A DNA stretch of 64,000 bases. It comes from Polynucleobacter sp. MG-27-Goln-C1 (GTDB taxonomy: Bacteria > Pseudomonadota > Gammaproteobacteria > Burkholderiales > Burkholderiaceae). The DNA is taken from the NCBI RefSeq assembly GCF_018881905.1, contig NZ_JACVPM010000001.1, forward strand, positions 1-64,000. The letters run 5' to 3'. How positions within the stretch are numbered: position 1 is the first letter of the stretch; each line of letters opens with the position of its first letter. Below are positions 1 through 8,675 of the stretch, piece after piece. Both the position numbers and the translations under genes were made by a program. The notes under the pieces are model-generated. The model was not told the DNA's origin, searched no databases, and saw only the letters and a program-made list of their open reading frames with translations.

Positions 1-31
1 CATCAGAAACGAATGCTTAAATCAGCCCAAT

Positions 32-991
32 TTATTGACTGATAGAGCTTAGCCAAAATTGCTGTTCTCTCCAGTTGCTGGGAAACCCCATGTGTACTTG
101 TGAGACCTTAGGATTTTTATCGAGCAACTCCTGCAAGTGTTTAGCCCAATTGCTCGAAGGAGAGATTCTATTCATTAAAGACTGAATCACAATTAACTGA
201 AAGTACAGCCTACGTTGTGGGTTCAAATATTGCTGAACACTATTTTTCGAACTTACCAAAACGGATGCGGGTATGGCTGGCCAATTTTTTGGAGGTCTTT
301 TTGGGCATTCAGGAATACTTCCGAATTCCCGATTCCAGACCCTAGAGTGATGGGCGCATAAATTCCTCAAATCAGAAACACTACGAAACCAAGATTTAAG
401 TAAGGTAAATTTCCAACCAAAATGTGCCTCTATTGCTTGGGTATCTCTTGGAAGCTTCAAGTTGCTAAATAAAGTGGATATCTCTTTAAATGTAAGTAGC
501 TCAACAGCCATCCAAATAGGAGGATGCTTTGGCGCTCCGGTGTATTTTGTTTTGTAATGGCTAATAAAAGTTTCTAAATCACGACCTTTAGATTGACTAG
601 CAATAAGCTCTAATAGTTTAGGATGATCATAGCGATTATCAAAAATACTTTGATCTAGGTAACCATGGGGTCCATGATGTTTGGCAAGCGTATTGGCTAC
701 TTGTGTGCGTAGCGCTACTTCAATTCTTTCAATTGCATCCAAAAGAAGTAGGCGTAATTCCTTGTCAAATAGATATAGATTGATGACATCTGAAAAGGCC
801 GTTCCAAGCATAAAGGTATGCTCGGCGACATTTGGAAGGTAAAAGGGGCGGGTGTATGCGGAAAGCCTGAAGTAGCTAATGTTGCTTAGATAATCTATTG
901 CTTCATCATCATTATTTATTAGAAGGTTTCGATTTCGGAGACGCTCAATATGTTCTAAATGTGTGAGTGCTGGCTTATTGAATGTAGTCAA
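32..991 (-). CDS. Abi family (AbiD/AbiF-like, Abi_2) HEPN protein
   Basis: About 319 residues. The motif YLSNISYFRLSAYTRPF near the N-terminus and RNLCAHHSRVWN (Rx4H; R209 and H214 counting from the chosen start) near residue 210 are typical of the Abi_2 family, whose HEPN fold is linked to phage abortive infection, probably by RNA cleavage. I chose the TTG start at 991 (MTTFNKPALT), which is the usual family start and has GGGGG about six bases upstream. The longer reading from ATG 1069 would place a terminator-like hairpin inside the coding region. It sits at the left end of the island and fits a defence role; the actual target is unknown. Confidence 0.8.
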   Translation of the reverse strand: MTTFNKPALTHLEHIERLRNRNLLINNDDEAIDYLSNISYFRLSAYTRPFYLPNVAEHTFMLGTAFSDVINLYLFDKELRLLLLDAIERIEVALRTQVANTLAKHHGPHGYLDQSIFDNRYDHPKLLELIASQSKGRDLETFISHYKTKYTGAPKHPPIWMAVELLTFKEISTLFSNLKLPRDTQAIEAHFGWKFTLLKSWFRSVSDLRNLCAHHSRVWNREFGSIPECPKRPPKNWPAIPASVLVSSKNSVQQYLNPQRRLYFQLIVIQSLMNRISPSSNWAKHLQELLDKNPKVSQVHMGFPSNWREQQFWLSSISQ

Positions 992-1005
992 TAGAATCCC
1001 CCAAT

Positions 1006-1048
1006 AAAAAAACCCGCCAAAGTGTGCTTCCAGGAGAGGCATGGCGGG
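1006..1048 (-). terminator. rho-independent terminator-like hairpin upstream of the Abi gene
   Basis: A seven-base stem (CCCGCCA at 1013-1019, TGGCGGG at 1042-1048) is followed on the minus strand by seven T residues (A run 1006-1012). It would stop minus-strand transcription just before the Abi gene, and it argues against the longer Abi start at 1069. Confidence 0.6.
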
Positions 1049-1178
1049 TGTGTTGCGTCGATTATACATTTAATTACCGCAGATAAAAACCCTCTAATAG
1101 AAGCTTGTATTTTAGGTCTTCTGAAACATAAATCCAAAATTAGTCCTTTGGATGTGAGTCTGAATTTGTACACAAGAT

Positions 1179-1313
1179 ATGCCCAGCCAAAAACTAAAAA
1201 CCATTTTTAAAAAATGGACTGCTCGCAGCACTCATGCGCGCGCTCACTGGGCAACCTTTCATAAACGCGCAAGGCATGAATATAATTCCAACCCTACCGG
1301 CAAAGACTTCTAA
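1179..1313 (+). pseudogene. truncated duplicate of the phage portal protein N-terminus (44 aa)
   Basis: The 44-residue frame contains KWTARSTHARAHWATFHKR and ends in NPTGKDF followed directly by TAA. The intact portal at 3031 has KWTARITHARAHWATFHKR and NADPTGKDFYSL at matching places, so this copy has lost several codons and then terminates. Similarity also runs about 50 bases upstream of both starts (1128 and 2979 both begin ATAAATCCAA). The two copies flank the MFS gene. It is probably a relic of an older or duplicated portal gene; a functional micro-protein is possible but unsupported. Confidence 0.7.
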
Positions 1314-1336
1314 ATAATTATCATGGGCCTAAAAAG

Positions 1337-1361
1337 AAAAAGCCCTCAATTAAGGGTTTTT
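1337..1361. terminator. bidirectional hairpin with A and T tracts
   Basis: A short stem (CCCT/AGGG) flanked by pairing AAAAA and TTTTT tracts, with one unpaired G. It could terminate in either direction between the portal relic and the end of the MFS gene. Confidence 0.45.
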
Positions 1362-1556
1362 GGAAGAGGTGCGGTACCCAAACTTGACGCGTTTAAAACG
1401 CGCTTACGATGGTGACGAAATTTGTCGCAAGCTACTTGGGTGTTTGATTACTTATACCGCTTCGTCATTAAATAAGATTATCCATTTTTATGTAAATCAA
1501 AGTCAAGCTAGAGCTGGCATCTATCAATGTAAATTGCAGCCCATAAGCCATTCAAT

Positions 1557-2762
1557 TTATGCTTGCCTCCGTTGTATTTGATTCCTGAAAGCTGTCAAAA
1601 AAAATACTCCCATGCCAATTGCCAGAGCCATGAGCAAAAAGAGTGGGTAAGAAGAGTTCGGTGGAAGAGCTAAATAGCCTATGAGACTAGGAACCCCGAA
1701 AATCCCACAGTAAAAACTGGCATTAAACGCTGAAAGGGCAATTGGGCGCCGATCGATATCAAATGAATCAGAAACCCAGACACTCAGAATCGGGAAACCA
1801 AGGCTATAGCCAACCCCAAAGCAGATACCAGCCAAAATAATCGGTATTGGGCTATGTAGATTCAAGACCAAAGCAAATGCACACGCCATCAAGCCAAACG
1901 AGCAAGCTATCAAGACAGGGCGCGAGAATCCCCCTAATATGCCCAGCAGACCAAAACGTGAGCCAAAAAGGGCGAGGCTCATTGGTAAGAAAAATAAGCC
2001 TACTGAGTAATTATGTTGGCTTAGGTATAAAGCCATATACCCAGTAACAAAACCCCACAATACCCCAATAGAAAAAATGCCAAAACCTAAGGCATGAAAT
2101 CTCTTTGCGCACAGAATTTGATAATAAGAGTGCAAGCTAATTGCAGCTGTTTTGCTGGAGCGGTCAAATTCCTTAAAGCTTATGGATAAGGCGATGAGTA
2201 TCAGCAATGCTAGTAGTCCCGGTAATGCCATATACAAAAATAATCCATTAGATCCATGATTCTTAAAATACCACTGGGCTACTATAGGACCAAATGCATT
2301 GGGCAGCGGGAACATTGACGCATAGATCCCAAAGAAATAGATTATTTTTGGACCACTCAATAAGCTCCTTACATAAATCATAGAGGCGGAAAAGTAAAAG
2401 CCAGACCCAAAACCAATTAGCCCACGAAAAATTGTCGTCAGTAGGCTCGAGCTAAGGGCAGATTCAAGGCCTATAAATCCCAATATCATCAATGCCTGAC
2501 TAATGATCATCAGTCGAATGCAGCTGATTTTTTGCAAGAGAGCGCCTGTGCCAAACAAGGCAATTAAGGTTGGAATGAGGGGTGCAGATAAGACTGAGCC
2601 AATAGCCTGTTGAGAGTAGCCTTCCTGATTTAAGAGCGCCGATAAAAATATCAGCGACGACAGGGATAGTGATCCAAGGAATGTCACCAAACATAGCAAA
2701 GAGAAGTATCTTTGAGATGTGTTATTCGCGAATGCTCTAGTCATAGGAAGCACATATCTCAT
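1557..2762 (-). CDS. MFS transporter
   Basis: The 401-residue product is almost entirely hydrophobic, with about twelve predicted membrane segments split by a charged central loop around residues 195-210 (FKEFDRSSK), the layout of a major facilitator. The segment GFGSGFYFSASMIYVRSLL resembles the fourth-to-fifth helix region of drug/metabolite MFS proteins. It acts in the inner membrane; the substrate cannot be read from the sequence. ATG 2762 has no good Shine-Dalgarno, and ATG at residue 7 (2744) is an alternative. It lies between the two portal-start copies, so it may have been inserted or trapped there. Confidence 0.8.
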   Translation of the reverse strand: MRYVLPMTRAFANNTSQRYFSLLCLVTFLGSLSLSSLIFLSALLNQEGYSQQAIGSVLSAPLIPTLIALFGTGALLQKISCIRLMIISQALMILGFIGLESALSSSLLTTIFRGLIGFGSGFYFSASMIYVRSLLSGPKIIYFFGIYASMFPLPNAFGPIVAQWYFKNHGSNGLFLYMALPGLLALLILIALSISFKEFDRSSKTAAISLHSYYQILCAKRFHALGFGIFSIGVLWGFVTGYMALYLSQHNYSVGLFFLPMSLALFGSRFGLLGILGGFSRPVLIACSFGLMACAFALVLNLHSPIPIILAGICFGVGYSLGFPILSVWVSDSFDIDRRPIALSAFNASFYCGIFGVPSLIGYLALPPNSSYPLFLLMALAIGMGVFFLTAFRNQIQRRQA

Positions 2763-3030
2763 GAATTACAGGAGAAAAGACTTCTCCTTGGAAAATTAAA
2801 CAAACATCCAATATGCTTGTCCTTCTAAGTCTATCTTCTCTAAGATCGCAACTCAATCAGTAATATTGACCTCTTAATAAAGATGGAATTGATACCTGTA
2901 AATACATTTGTTACTTATAAAATTTCCATCACTTTATGGAAATATTTTGTAGTGAGCGAGTACGAAAACCCCGCCATGATAAATCCAAGATAAGTGCATC
3001 GATGCGAGATTCGCAATCTATAAATAGCAT

Positions 3031-5004
3031 GTGCCCCAAGACTCAAAAGCCCTTCAACAAAAATGGACTGCCCGCATCACGCATGCGCGCGCTCACTGGG
3101 CAACATTTCATAAGCGCGTAAGACACAACCGCAATACCGTAGCTGGCTTTAACTGGAATGCCGACCCTACAGGCAAAGATTTCTATAGTCTTAGAGCCAA
3201 CCTCATACACGGCACTATCTCAGCAGTTCTCCCAAACGTCTATGCACGTAACCCAGAGATCTCAACAACGCCAACCCACTCGGGCTCGGATATCAAACTC
3301 TTTTGTAAAACGCTAGAGAAAGTCACTAATAGAGCGCTAGAACATGCCCAATTAAAGAATCGAGCCAAGTCCACCGTAAGGGCAGCGCTGACCTGTAGCT
3401 TCGGAATTCTCAAAGTGATGTATCAAAGAGATCCCAGCAAGGATTCCTATATCCAAGGTCGCATCAATGATGCCCAAGAAAACCTCCTAGCCATAGAAGA
3501 CTTAGCTCGAGATCTTCAAGGCGAAGATCAACATCATCATGATGCCAAGAGGGCGGAGTTGGAAGAACTCATCAAGTCACTACAAGAGCAAACCGAAGTG
3601 CAATCCGCTGAAGGCTTAGTAATCGATAGAGTCCTTACAGAAAACCTCCTCATCGATCCATCTATCTGCGAGTTCTGGGATTACACCGATGCGGACTGGA
3701 TCTGCCAAATCATCCCCATGAAGCGTGGCCAAGCAGAAGCGCTCTACAAGAAGAATTTGGCTAATGCCAAAATCTACCAACCAGGCCAAGGCGAGCCATC
3801 TCATAAGAAAGCCAAGCGCCTAGCCTCAATACAAATGAATGCTGGTTCAGGCCCAGTCATTGATGACCAACAAATAGCAGTACTAGAGATCTGGGACAGA
3901 GCTACCCAGCGTGTTTACACCATGGTGGAGGGCGCGACTGAATGGCTACGTGAACCTTATTCACCACCAAGAGCCGGAGAGCGCTGGTACCCTTTCTTCT
4001 TATTGCCATACCAAGTAGTAGATGGTCAATTCATTGGCCCAAGCCTAGTTGATTTGACTGAGCGCCTACAGGACGAGCATAACGAAGCGAGAGATCGATT
4101 CAATCAACACCGAGATCTTTGCATACCCGGATGGGTAGCCTCTGCCGATATTAACGAGAAGACCATCAAAAAGCATTCAGATTCAAGATTCGGCGAGATC
4201 ACCATTGTGGACACGGAAGGTAAGCCACTAAACCAAGTGATTATCCCCAGAGGCCATCCCAAGATCGACCCCATCGTCTATGACACCAGCGCAGTGCGTT
4301 ATGACTGGGAGCAAGTCACAGGCCTTCAAGATGCCGCACGCTCCACGGTAGTAAGACCCAAGACAGCTACAGAAGCAAACATATTGCAAAGAGCCTTATC
4401 TGGGCGCGTATTTGAATTCAAAGACCAGATAGAAGATTGGCTACAAGAGATTGCTCAATACAGCGCCCAGGTACTTTTACAAGAACTCACCAAAGAGCAA
4501 GTAGAACGCTACATGGGGCCACCAAGTACTAAGACCACCATGGTCAATGGCGAGCTAGTCATGACTATGGAAAAAACCTATGACTGGCCAGAGCTCACCA
4601 AAGACCGAATCTTTGACATGGTCGATCTACGCATAAGAGCAGGTACTACTGGAGCGCCAGACGGCATAGAGGACAAAGAGAGTTGGCTCAAGGTTCTCCC
4701 CATGATTACCAATCTATCAATCCAGATACAAAACCTGCAAGCAAGAGGAATGGATTACGAGCATATCCGTAATCTCCTACAAGAGACCCTCTTGCGGTAT
4801 GACGATCGTATCGATTCAAATCTATTTATACCGAATGTAGAAAAGCAAGCGGAGGGATGGTCACGCGATGACGACCCAAATTTAGGAATGAATTGGTTTT
4901 CTGAACGAAGGCAAAAGACAAGCGCTGAAATGAATTACAGCAGCAATTTATTAAAAGAGGAGACAGGCAATGACGCAAGTAGCAAATGGAGTGGAAGGCT
5001 TTAA
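3031..5004 (+). CDS. phage portal protein (podovirus/P22-like)
   Basis: This 657-residue protein would form the dodecameric ring at the capsid vertex through which DNA passes. Evidence is length, the N-terminal region with VLPNVYARNPEISTTPT (about residues 68-84), and the long middle section with a WDRATQ core and an LQDEHNEARDRFNQHRD helix, as in portals of short-tailed phages. The start is GTG, at the same place as the ATG in the relic at 1179. The 3' end overlaps the next gene by 35 bases, consistent with co-transcription. No terminase gene lies upstream, where one would normally be. Portal identity is a family-level recognition without a search. Confidence 0.82.
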   Translation: MPQDSKALQQKWTARITHARAHWATFHKRVRHNRNTVAGFNWNADPTGKDFYSLRANLIHGTISAVLPNVYARNPEISTTPTHSGSDIKLFCKTLEKVTNRALEHAQLKNRAKSTVRAALTCSFGILKVMYQRDPSKDSYIQGRINDAQENLLAIEDLARDLQGEDQHHHDAKRAELEELIKSLQEQTEVQSAEGLVIDRVLTENLLIDPSICEFWDYTDADWICQIIPMKRGQAEALYKKNLANAKIYQPGQGEPSHKKAKRLASIQMNAGSGPVIDDQQIAVLEIWDRATQRVYTMVEGATEWLREPYSPPRAGERWYPFFLLPYQVVDGQFIGPSLVDLTERLQDEHNEARDRFNQHRDLCIPGWVASADINEKTIKKHSDSRFGEITIVDTEGKPLNQVIIPRGHPKIDPIVYDTSAVRYDWEQVTGLQDAARSTVVRPKTATEANILQRALSGRVFEFKDQIEDWLQEIAQYSAQVLLQELTKEQVERYMGPPSTKTTMVNGELVMTMEKTYDWPELTKDRIFDMVDLRIRAGTTGAPDGIEDKESWLKVLPMITNLSIQIQNLQARGMDYEHIRNLLQETLLRYDDRIDSNLFIPNVEKQAEGWSRDDDPNLGMNWFSERRQKTSAEMNYSSNLLKEETGNDASSKWSGRL

Positions 5005-6184
5005 GTCGGAGGTATTAAGCAAGGGTGGATCAATTCAAAGGGAGCAGGATAGGGAGGCTAAGAAAGAGCGTGAGCGACTTGAAAAAGAAGCCTATGAGAA
5101 GCACGCTGCCGAGAGCGCCGCAAGGCGTAATAAGGCAAGGGAAGAGCGTGCACTTGAATTAATTGCACAAGCAAAGGCTAGGCAGGCAGAGGCTCAATTG
5201 GATAAGGAGCGTAGCGCTCAGATTAGCGCTCAAATACAACAAACACAAAAGGCGGAACGTAAGAGACAGAGTCAGAGCCAAGCAGCCAACTTACTAGATG
5301 ATCTAAGTAAGACCCCCAATGCATCTCTTGCCAAGCTATCTGAGGATATTGATGAGGGCGAAGTATTGGAGGAGGAGTTGGAAGCTCTGGAGCCCGAGTC
5401 TATATTTACACCCGTTAAAGGCGAAGTGCATGTGCCAGCATTTATGCCCGTTTTAGAAAGTAAGCCAGCACAACAAGCCCATGACCTAGGTGAAATATTG
5501 CCTGCACCAGTCGCCATTACCGTCGATACACTTCCGAAAGCCGAAATTCAAACCGAAACGGCTGAAGAGCTAATGAAGCGGGCTTTGAACCCCGAACCTG
5601 CGGATTCGAGTCCCGATGCCGACCCGAGCGTTAGTTCAGAAAATTCTAGCGGCATCAAATCAAAGCGAGGGTGTGAACGTATTCAGAAAGTGATTAACGA
5701 AAAACGCGACCTAGAAAAGCAGGTGGTTGATTTGCAATCTATGGTGGCTACTCTTCAGGATGCAGTTCGCAAATACGAAATAGAAGGCAAACTTGTAGGG
5801 AACGTGATGACTATCGCCGATAGCCAGAAAAAGCCTTCCGAATTGGTCTCAGAAGCAAAGCTGCAGATGCTCAAGTTTTTGAATACTCGTTCAGATGAAA
5901 TTGATCACACCGATAAGGCGATCTGCTTTAACAAATACATGTCAGACCCTTTCTACATGCAAGTCTTTGTACAGAGCAATCAGCCAGAGCAGTGGCAGAC
6001 CATGATTGAGTCTATCTATGAGGCGATTGGAAGGCCCGAACCTAGTTTTACGAGTGTCAAACCTATTGCAATCAATAGTCCTCAACCTATTCGGGCGCGA
6101 ACCTCAACCCTAGGCGCGCCATTGGCTAGCGCAGGCAATCCCATGGATCGGATTGCTCAGCACTTAGGCAATATGGGGATATAG
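4970..6184 (+). CDS. coiled-coil phage protein, probable capsid scaffold
   Basis: The 404-residue product begins with about 110 residues of highly charged helix (repeated KERERLEKEA-type sequence), continues with an acidic, Pro/Ser-rich linker, then a second coiled coil (about 235-275, RIQKVINEKRDLEKQVVDLQ) and a small C-terminal segment ending DRIAQHLGNMGI. Position directly after the portal (35-base overlap) and composition fit an internal scaffolding protein that drives capsid assembly. No catalytic residues are visible. The capsid gene that should follow is about 6 kb away, beyond the cargo block. A structural or ejection protein is the main alternative. Confidence 0.55.
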   Translation: MTQVANGVEGFKSEVLSKGGSIQREQDREAKKERERLEKEAYEKHAAESAARRNKAREERALELIAQAKARQAEAQLDKERSAQISAQIQQTQKAERKRQSQSQAANLLDDLSKTPNASLAKLSEDIDEGEVLEEELEALEPESIFTPVKGEVHVPAFMPVLESKPAQQAHDLGEILPAPVAITVDTLPKAEIQTETAEELMKRALNPEPADSSPDADPSVSSENSSGIKSKRGCERIQKVINEKRDLEKQVVDLQSMVATLQDAVRKYEIEGKLVGNVMTIADSQKKPSELVSEAKLQMLKFLNTRSDEIDHTDKAICFNKYMSDPFYMQVFVQSNQPEQWQTMIESIYEAIGRPEPSFTSVKPIAINSPQPIRARTSTLGAPLASAGNPMDRIAQHLGNMGI

Positions 6185-6197
6185 ATGGCTGTAAATT

Positions 6198-6238
6198 ACA
6201 TGCCACTTAAAACTAGTGGCATGTAGACATAAATGTCT
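6198..6238. terminator. perfect 10-bp hairpin plus adjacent small palindrome
   Basis: ACATGCCACT (6198-6207) pairs perfectly with AGTGGCATGT (6215-6224) over a seven-base loop, and AGACAT-AA-ATGTCT (6225-6238) follows at once. There is no long T tract. It sits between the convergent scaffold-like and Fic genes, so it may stop transcription from both sides or mark a junction of the cargo insertion. Confidence 0.5.
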
Positions 6239-6303
6239 TTAGACACCCAAATCGCCTCATTTTGTCTACAAAACAGCCGATATAGTCATTTTTCGTCAAC
6301 AAC

Positions 6304-7803
6304 TTAGCTTATATCGTGAGGATCAAGCAATTGATGCTGTGAGGGGTTGTCTGTAAATGCGTTACAAGCCTTCATTTTTTCCCAAAGATTTGGGAAGTTC
6401 GAATAATCAAATCCAGCGGTCCAGCGCCATGCACGAGTCATGGATCGAATGAAGGGGCTGGGATCATTGTTTTGAGACAGCGCTTTTAATGGCAGCAAAT
6501 AATCCTCACGATAAGCTGTGGGAATAATAATGCGAGAGGCGGAATGTTGAGTTAAGTAAGCATTCATCGTTAGGCGCGCAGTTCGGCCATTACCATCCAT
6601 AAATGGGTGCACTTCAGTAACCACAAACATCGCCATCAATGCGCGCGCAAATGGATCTTCTAGTAAAGCGATACGCTTGAATCCTTCCCGCAAAGTGCCT
6701 TTAACAAGCTCGGGGTGAACAAAAATGGTATTTCCTGCTTGGTTACTTTGCTCTTTCCATTCGCCTGGATTTTTATCTGGGCGACTAGAGAGTATTTGTA
6801 GGTTGCATTGCAAAAGCCACGCTAAGAAATCATCTTCATCTTTTGGGGGCTTAGAGCGAAAGGGCTGCTCCATGATTGCTTTAAAGGTACCCAATACATC
6901 ATGCGAATCTTCATTTCGTTTTGGAATCATCTTCCCATCGAAAATAATCTCGGAGGCCTCTTCGACAGTGAATGTAGTTCCTTCAATGTAGTTCGAAAAG
7001 TAGGATTCAAAGAATGCAAAATTAAATGCACTTTTGCTAGTCTTCGCCGGATCTTGAATGATTGAAAAAGGCTTTCTTAATGCAGAAAACAAAGTTTCGA
7101 AGATCTCAATGCGATCAGGATCATAAGGTTTACCAGCTGCGCGCGCTAATGCATCAGCTGCCCTTAAAGAGCGAGCCTTACCAGTTTGCATTAAGGCCGA
7201 AACAATCGTGTTCAGTGTTTTAAATTGAACCTCTAGACCCAATTGAGGGGCAATTGCTTTAGCGTCATCACGTAGTGCATTGAGCTTGTGTTCACCACGA
7301 ATGGTGCATAGCTTACTCAAATAAGACTCAACCCAAGGGCGACCCATAGTGCGAAGATCTGAGCCTTTGCGGCTATAGAGGTTCTCCAGTAACCGCCTAG
7401 CCTCTGAGGATATAAAGAGTTTTCCATACTGGGTATCGTTTAGCGAATCTTTGTGCGATTGAACTGCAGCAGGGCCTGGCAAGATATTGAGAGTCAACCC
7501 TGGAAATGCTATTTGACGTGCTCTATTGCCAGACACCAAAAATATATTCCCACTATCATCCGGTTTGCAAAGATGAGCAGAGCGGTAAGCTACTACGGAG
7601 CCTGGATAAAGATATTCGGTAATTTGCCGCCAATTTGGCCGAATGATTTGCTCGAGTGGGCTATTGAGGTCGCTGGTGTAAATGCCGCGATAAATTTGAC
7701 GCAAACGACCAGACCTAGCCAAGCGGGAAATTCTCTGGGCGTTGGTTTTGTCTTCTCTCGAACTAAAAAGCAAGAGGGGCAGCTGGTCAACAGAAGTGTT
7801 CAT
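6304..7803 (-). CDS. Fic family AMP-transferase with AbiEi-like DNA-binding N-terminus
   Basis: A 499-residue two-part protein. Residues 1 to about 110 resemble the winged-helix region of AbiEi-type antitoxins (RISRLARSGRLRQIYRGIY). The C-terminal half is a Fic domain with the complete active motif HPFMDGNGRTAR at 399-410, which in this family transfers AMP (or another phosphate group) to protein hydroxyls. SNYIEG at 270-275 matches the inhibitory [S/T]xxxE[G/N] helix that precedes the Fic core in self-restrained class II Fic proteins, so toxin and restraint appear to be in one chain. GAGG lies upstream of ATG 7803. Two direct repeats in the promoter suggest self-regulation. The target protein is unknown. 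Confidence 0.85.
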   Translation of the reverse strand: MNTSVDQLPLLLFSSREDKTNAQRISRLARSGRLRQIYRGIYTSDLNSPLEQIIRPNWRQITEYLYPGSVVAYRSAHLCKPDDSGNIFLVSGNRARQIAFPGLTLNILPGPAAVQSHKDSLNDTQYGKLFISSEARRLLENLYSRKGSDLRTMGRPWVESYLSKLCTIRGEHKLNALRDDAKAIAPQLGLEVQFKTLNTIVSALMQTGKARSLRAADALARAAGKPYDPDRIEIFETLFSALRKPFSIIQDPAKTSKSAFNFAFFESYFSNYIEGTTFTVEEASEIIFDGKMIPKRNEDSHDVLGTFKAIMEQPFRSKPPKDEDDFLAWLLQCNLQILSSRPDKNPGEWKEQSNQAGNTIFVHPELVKGTLREGFKRIALLEDPFARALMAMFVVTEVHPFMDGNGRTARLTMNAYLTQHSASRIIIPTAYREDYLLPLKALSQNNDPSPFIRSMTRAWRWTAGFDYSNFPNLWEKMKACNAFTDNPSQHQLLDPHDIS

Positions 7804-7821
7804 AGGGCCTCAATTTATCCA

Positions 7822-7865
7822 TTAATGTCAACAACTATGCATATATTATAGTTTAATGTCAACAA
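7822..7865 (-). promoter_or_regulatory. paired direct repeats in the Fic gene promoter (candidate operator)
   Basis: TTAATGTCAACAA occurs at 7822-7834 and 7853-7865, 31 bases apart or three helical turns, and the similarity continues for ten more bases (CTATGCATAT and AAGTGCGTAT). On the minus strand each copy carries TTGACA and a TATAAT (7850-7845) lies between them. This fits binding by the AbiEi-like N-terminal domain of the Fic protein to its own promoter; that link is inference. Confidence 0.55.
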
Positions 7866-7914
7866 AAGTGCGTATAGAATCAAAATAACCCTATTTTTAG
7901 GTATATAGATACGG

Positions 7915-8520
7915 CTATTTCAAAGCCTTGGCATCGTTTACCAGTTGATATATCCGATTGTGCCTGTGAAGGATTTCAAAGAAAAGCCTCAAGGTATTGA
8001 GTGCATCAACATCCGCTCTGTGTGGACTGCCTTCAAATTGAAGCTTAAAAGAACCCAGGCCTGAGGATAGACCGCCACTGGGTTTTTTGCCCATGGCAAG
8101 CATGTGCAGGCTATACCAAGTTTTGACATCGATCCATCGACGACCAAAATAGGGAAAGCTGATACCTCGATCTTTAAATTCAGCTTTCAGTTCAAGTGAA
8201 TCGCCACCGCCCCAGGTAATGGGATTAACAAAGCAATTGCGCTTAGTAATAATTTCACTAATTTCTTTAGCTACTTGTTCATGTGGAACTGAATAGTCAG
8301 AAATATCCTGATTGCAAATGCCCGTTAATTGGGTGATGAACTCAAAAATAGGCTCTTTAGGATCTAAGAACCATTTATACGTAGATAGGGATTGATTGAC
8401 ATAGTCATGGTAGTTTCCGACTGCTAACCCTATTTGAATGATCTTTGGATTTACTGTGGAATTATCTTGGGCATTATTGAGTTCTACATCAAGCGAGAAA
8501 TAGTTTTGTTCTTGATGCAT
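7915..8520 (-). CDS. DEDDh 3'-5' exonuclease-like protein (RNase T/DnaQ superfamily)
   Basis: The 201-residue protein has the three exonuclease motifs in order: SLDVELNN (D and E, motif I, residues 9-16), WGGGDS (motif II) and HRADVDALNT (motif III, His and Asp four residues apart) near residue 166. These residues bind two metal ions and remove nucleotides from 3' ends of DNA or RNA. It is a stand-alone domain and not the polymerase proofreading subunit, which is longer. It is encoded just upstream of the Fic gene on the same strand, within the cargo block. The substrate is unknown, and a role in nucleic-acid degradation during phage response is possible. Confidence 0.75.
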   Translation of the reverse strand: MHQEQNYFSLDVELNNAQDNSTVNPKIIQIGLAVGNYHDYVNQSLSTYKWFLDPKEPIFEFITQLTGICNQDISDYSVPHEQVAKEISEIITKRNCFVNPITWGGGDSLELKAEFKDRGISFPYFGRRWIDVKTWYSLHMLAMGKKPSGGLSSGLGSFKLQFEGSPHRADVDALNTLRLFFEILHRHNRIYQLVNDAKALK

Positions 8521-8675
8521 TTTTGATGAACACGGTTTTTAGTAGTGTGTTGATAATGTAGAGTCCCCCAAGGCTAACGTCAATGCCAAGCTCAATTCCT
8601 TGTAGGACGTCATGGTTAATTTATTGACTACACTAGATCTCAATATCAAGATCATCATGGCGACATATCTAAATT

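Larger units (their letters stand above)
1049..1556. other. gene-poor stretch with a portal relic and a hairpin
   Basis: This stretch holds the truncated portal-like frame at 1179-1313 and a hairpin at 1337-1361. A 73-codon plus-strand frame at 1360-1581 overlaps the end of the MFS gene; its product matches nothing I recognise and it has no clear ribosome binding site. I see no other gene here. It looks like eroded phage-derived DNA. Confidence 0.5.

Noticed and set aside
2936..3121. 61-codon plus-strand frame overlapping the portal start
   Set aside because: It is out of frame with the conserved portal N-terminus, and the relic copy at 1179 supports the portal frame.
6295..7836. GTCAACAACT near both ends of the Fic gene as a possible insertion-site duplication
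   Set aside because: Only ten bases, and the right copy belongs to the longer promoter repeat.
7453..7851. 132-codon plus-strand frame inside the Fic gene
   Set aside because: Antisense to a gene with a complete active site; the product resembles no family.
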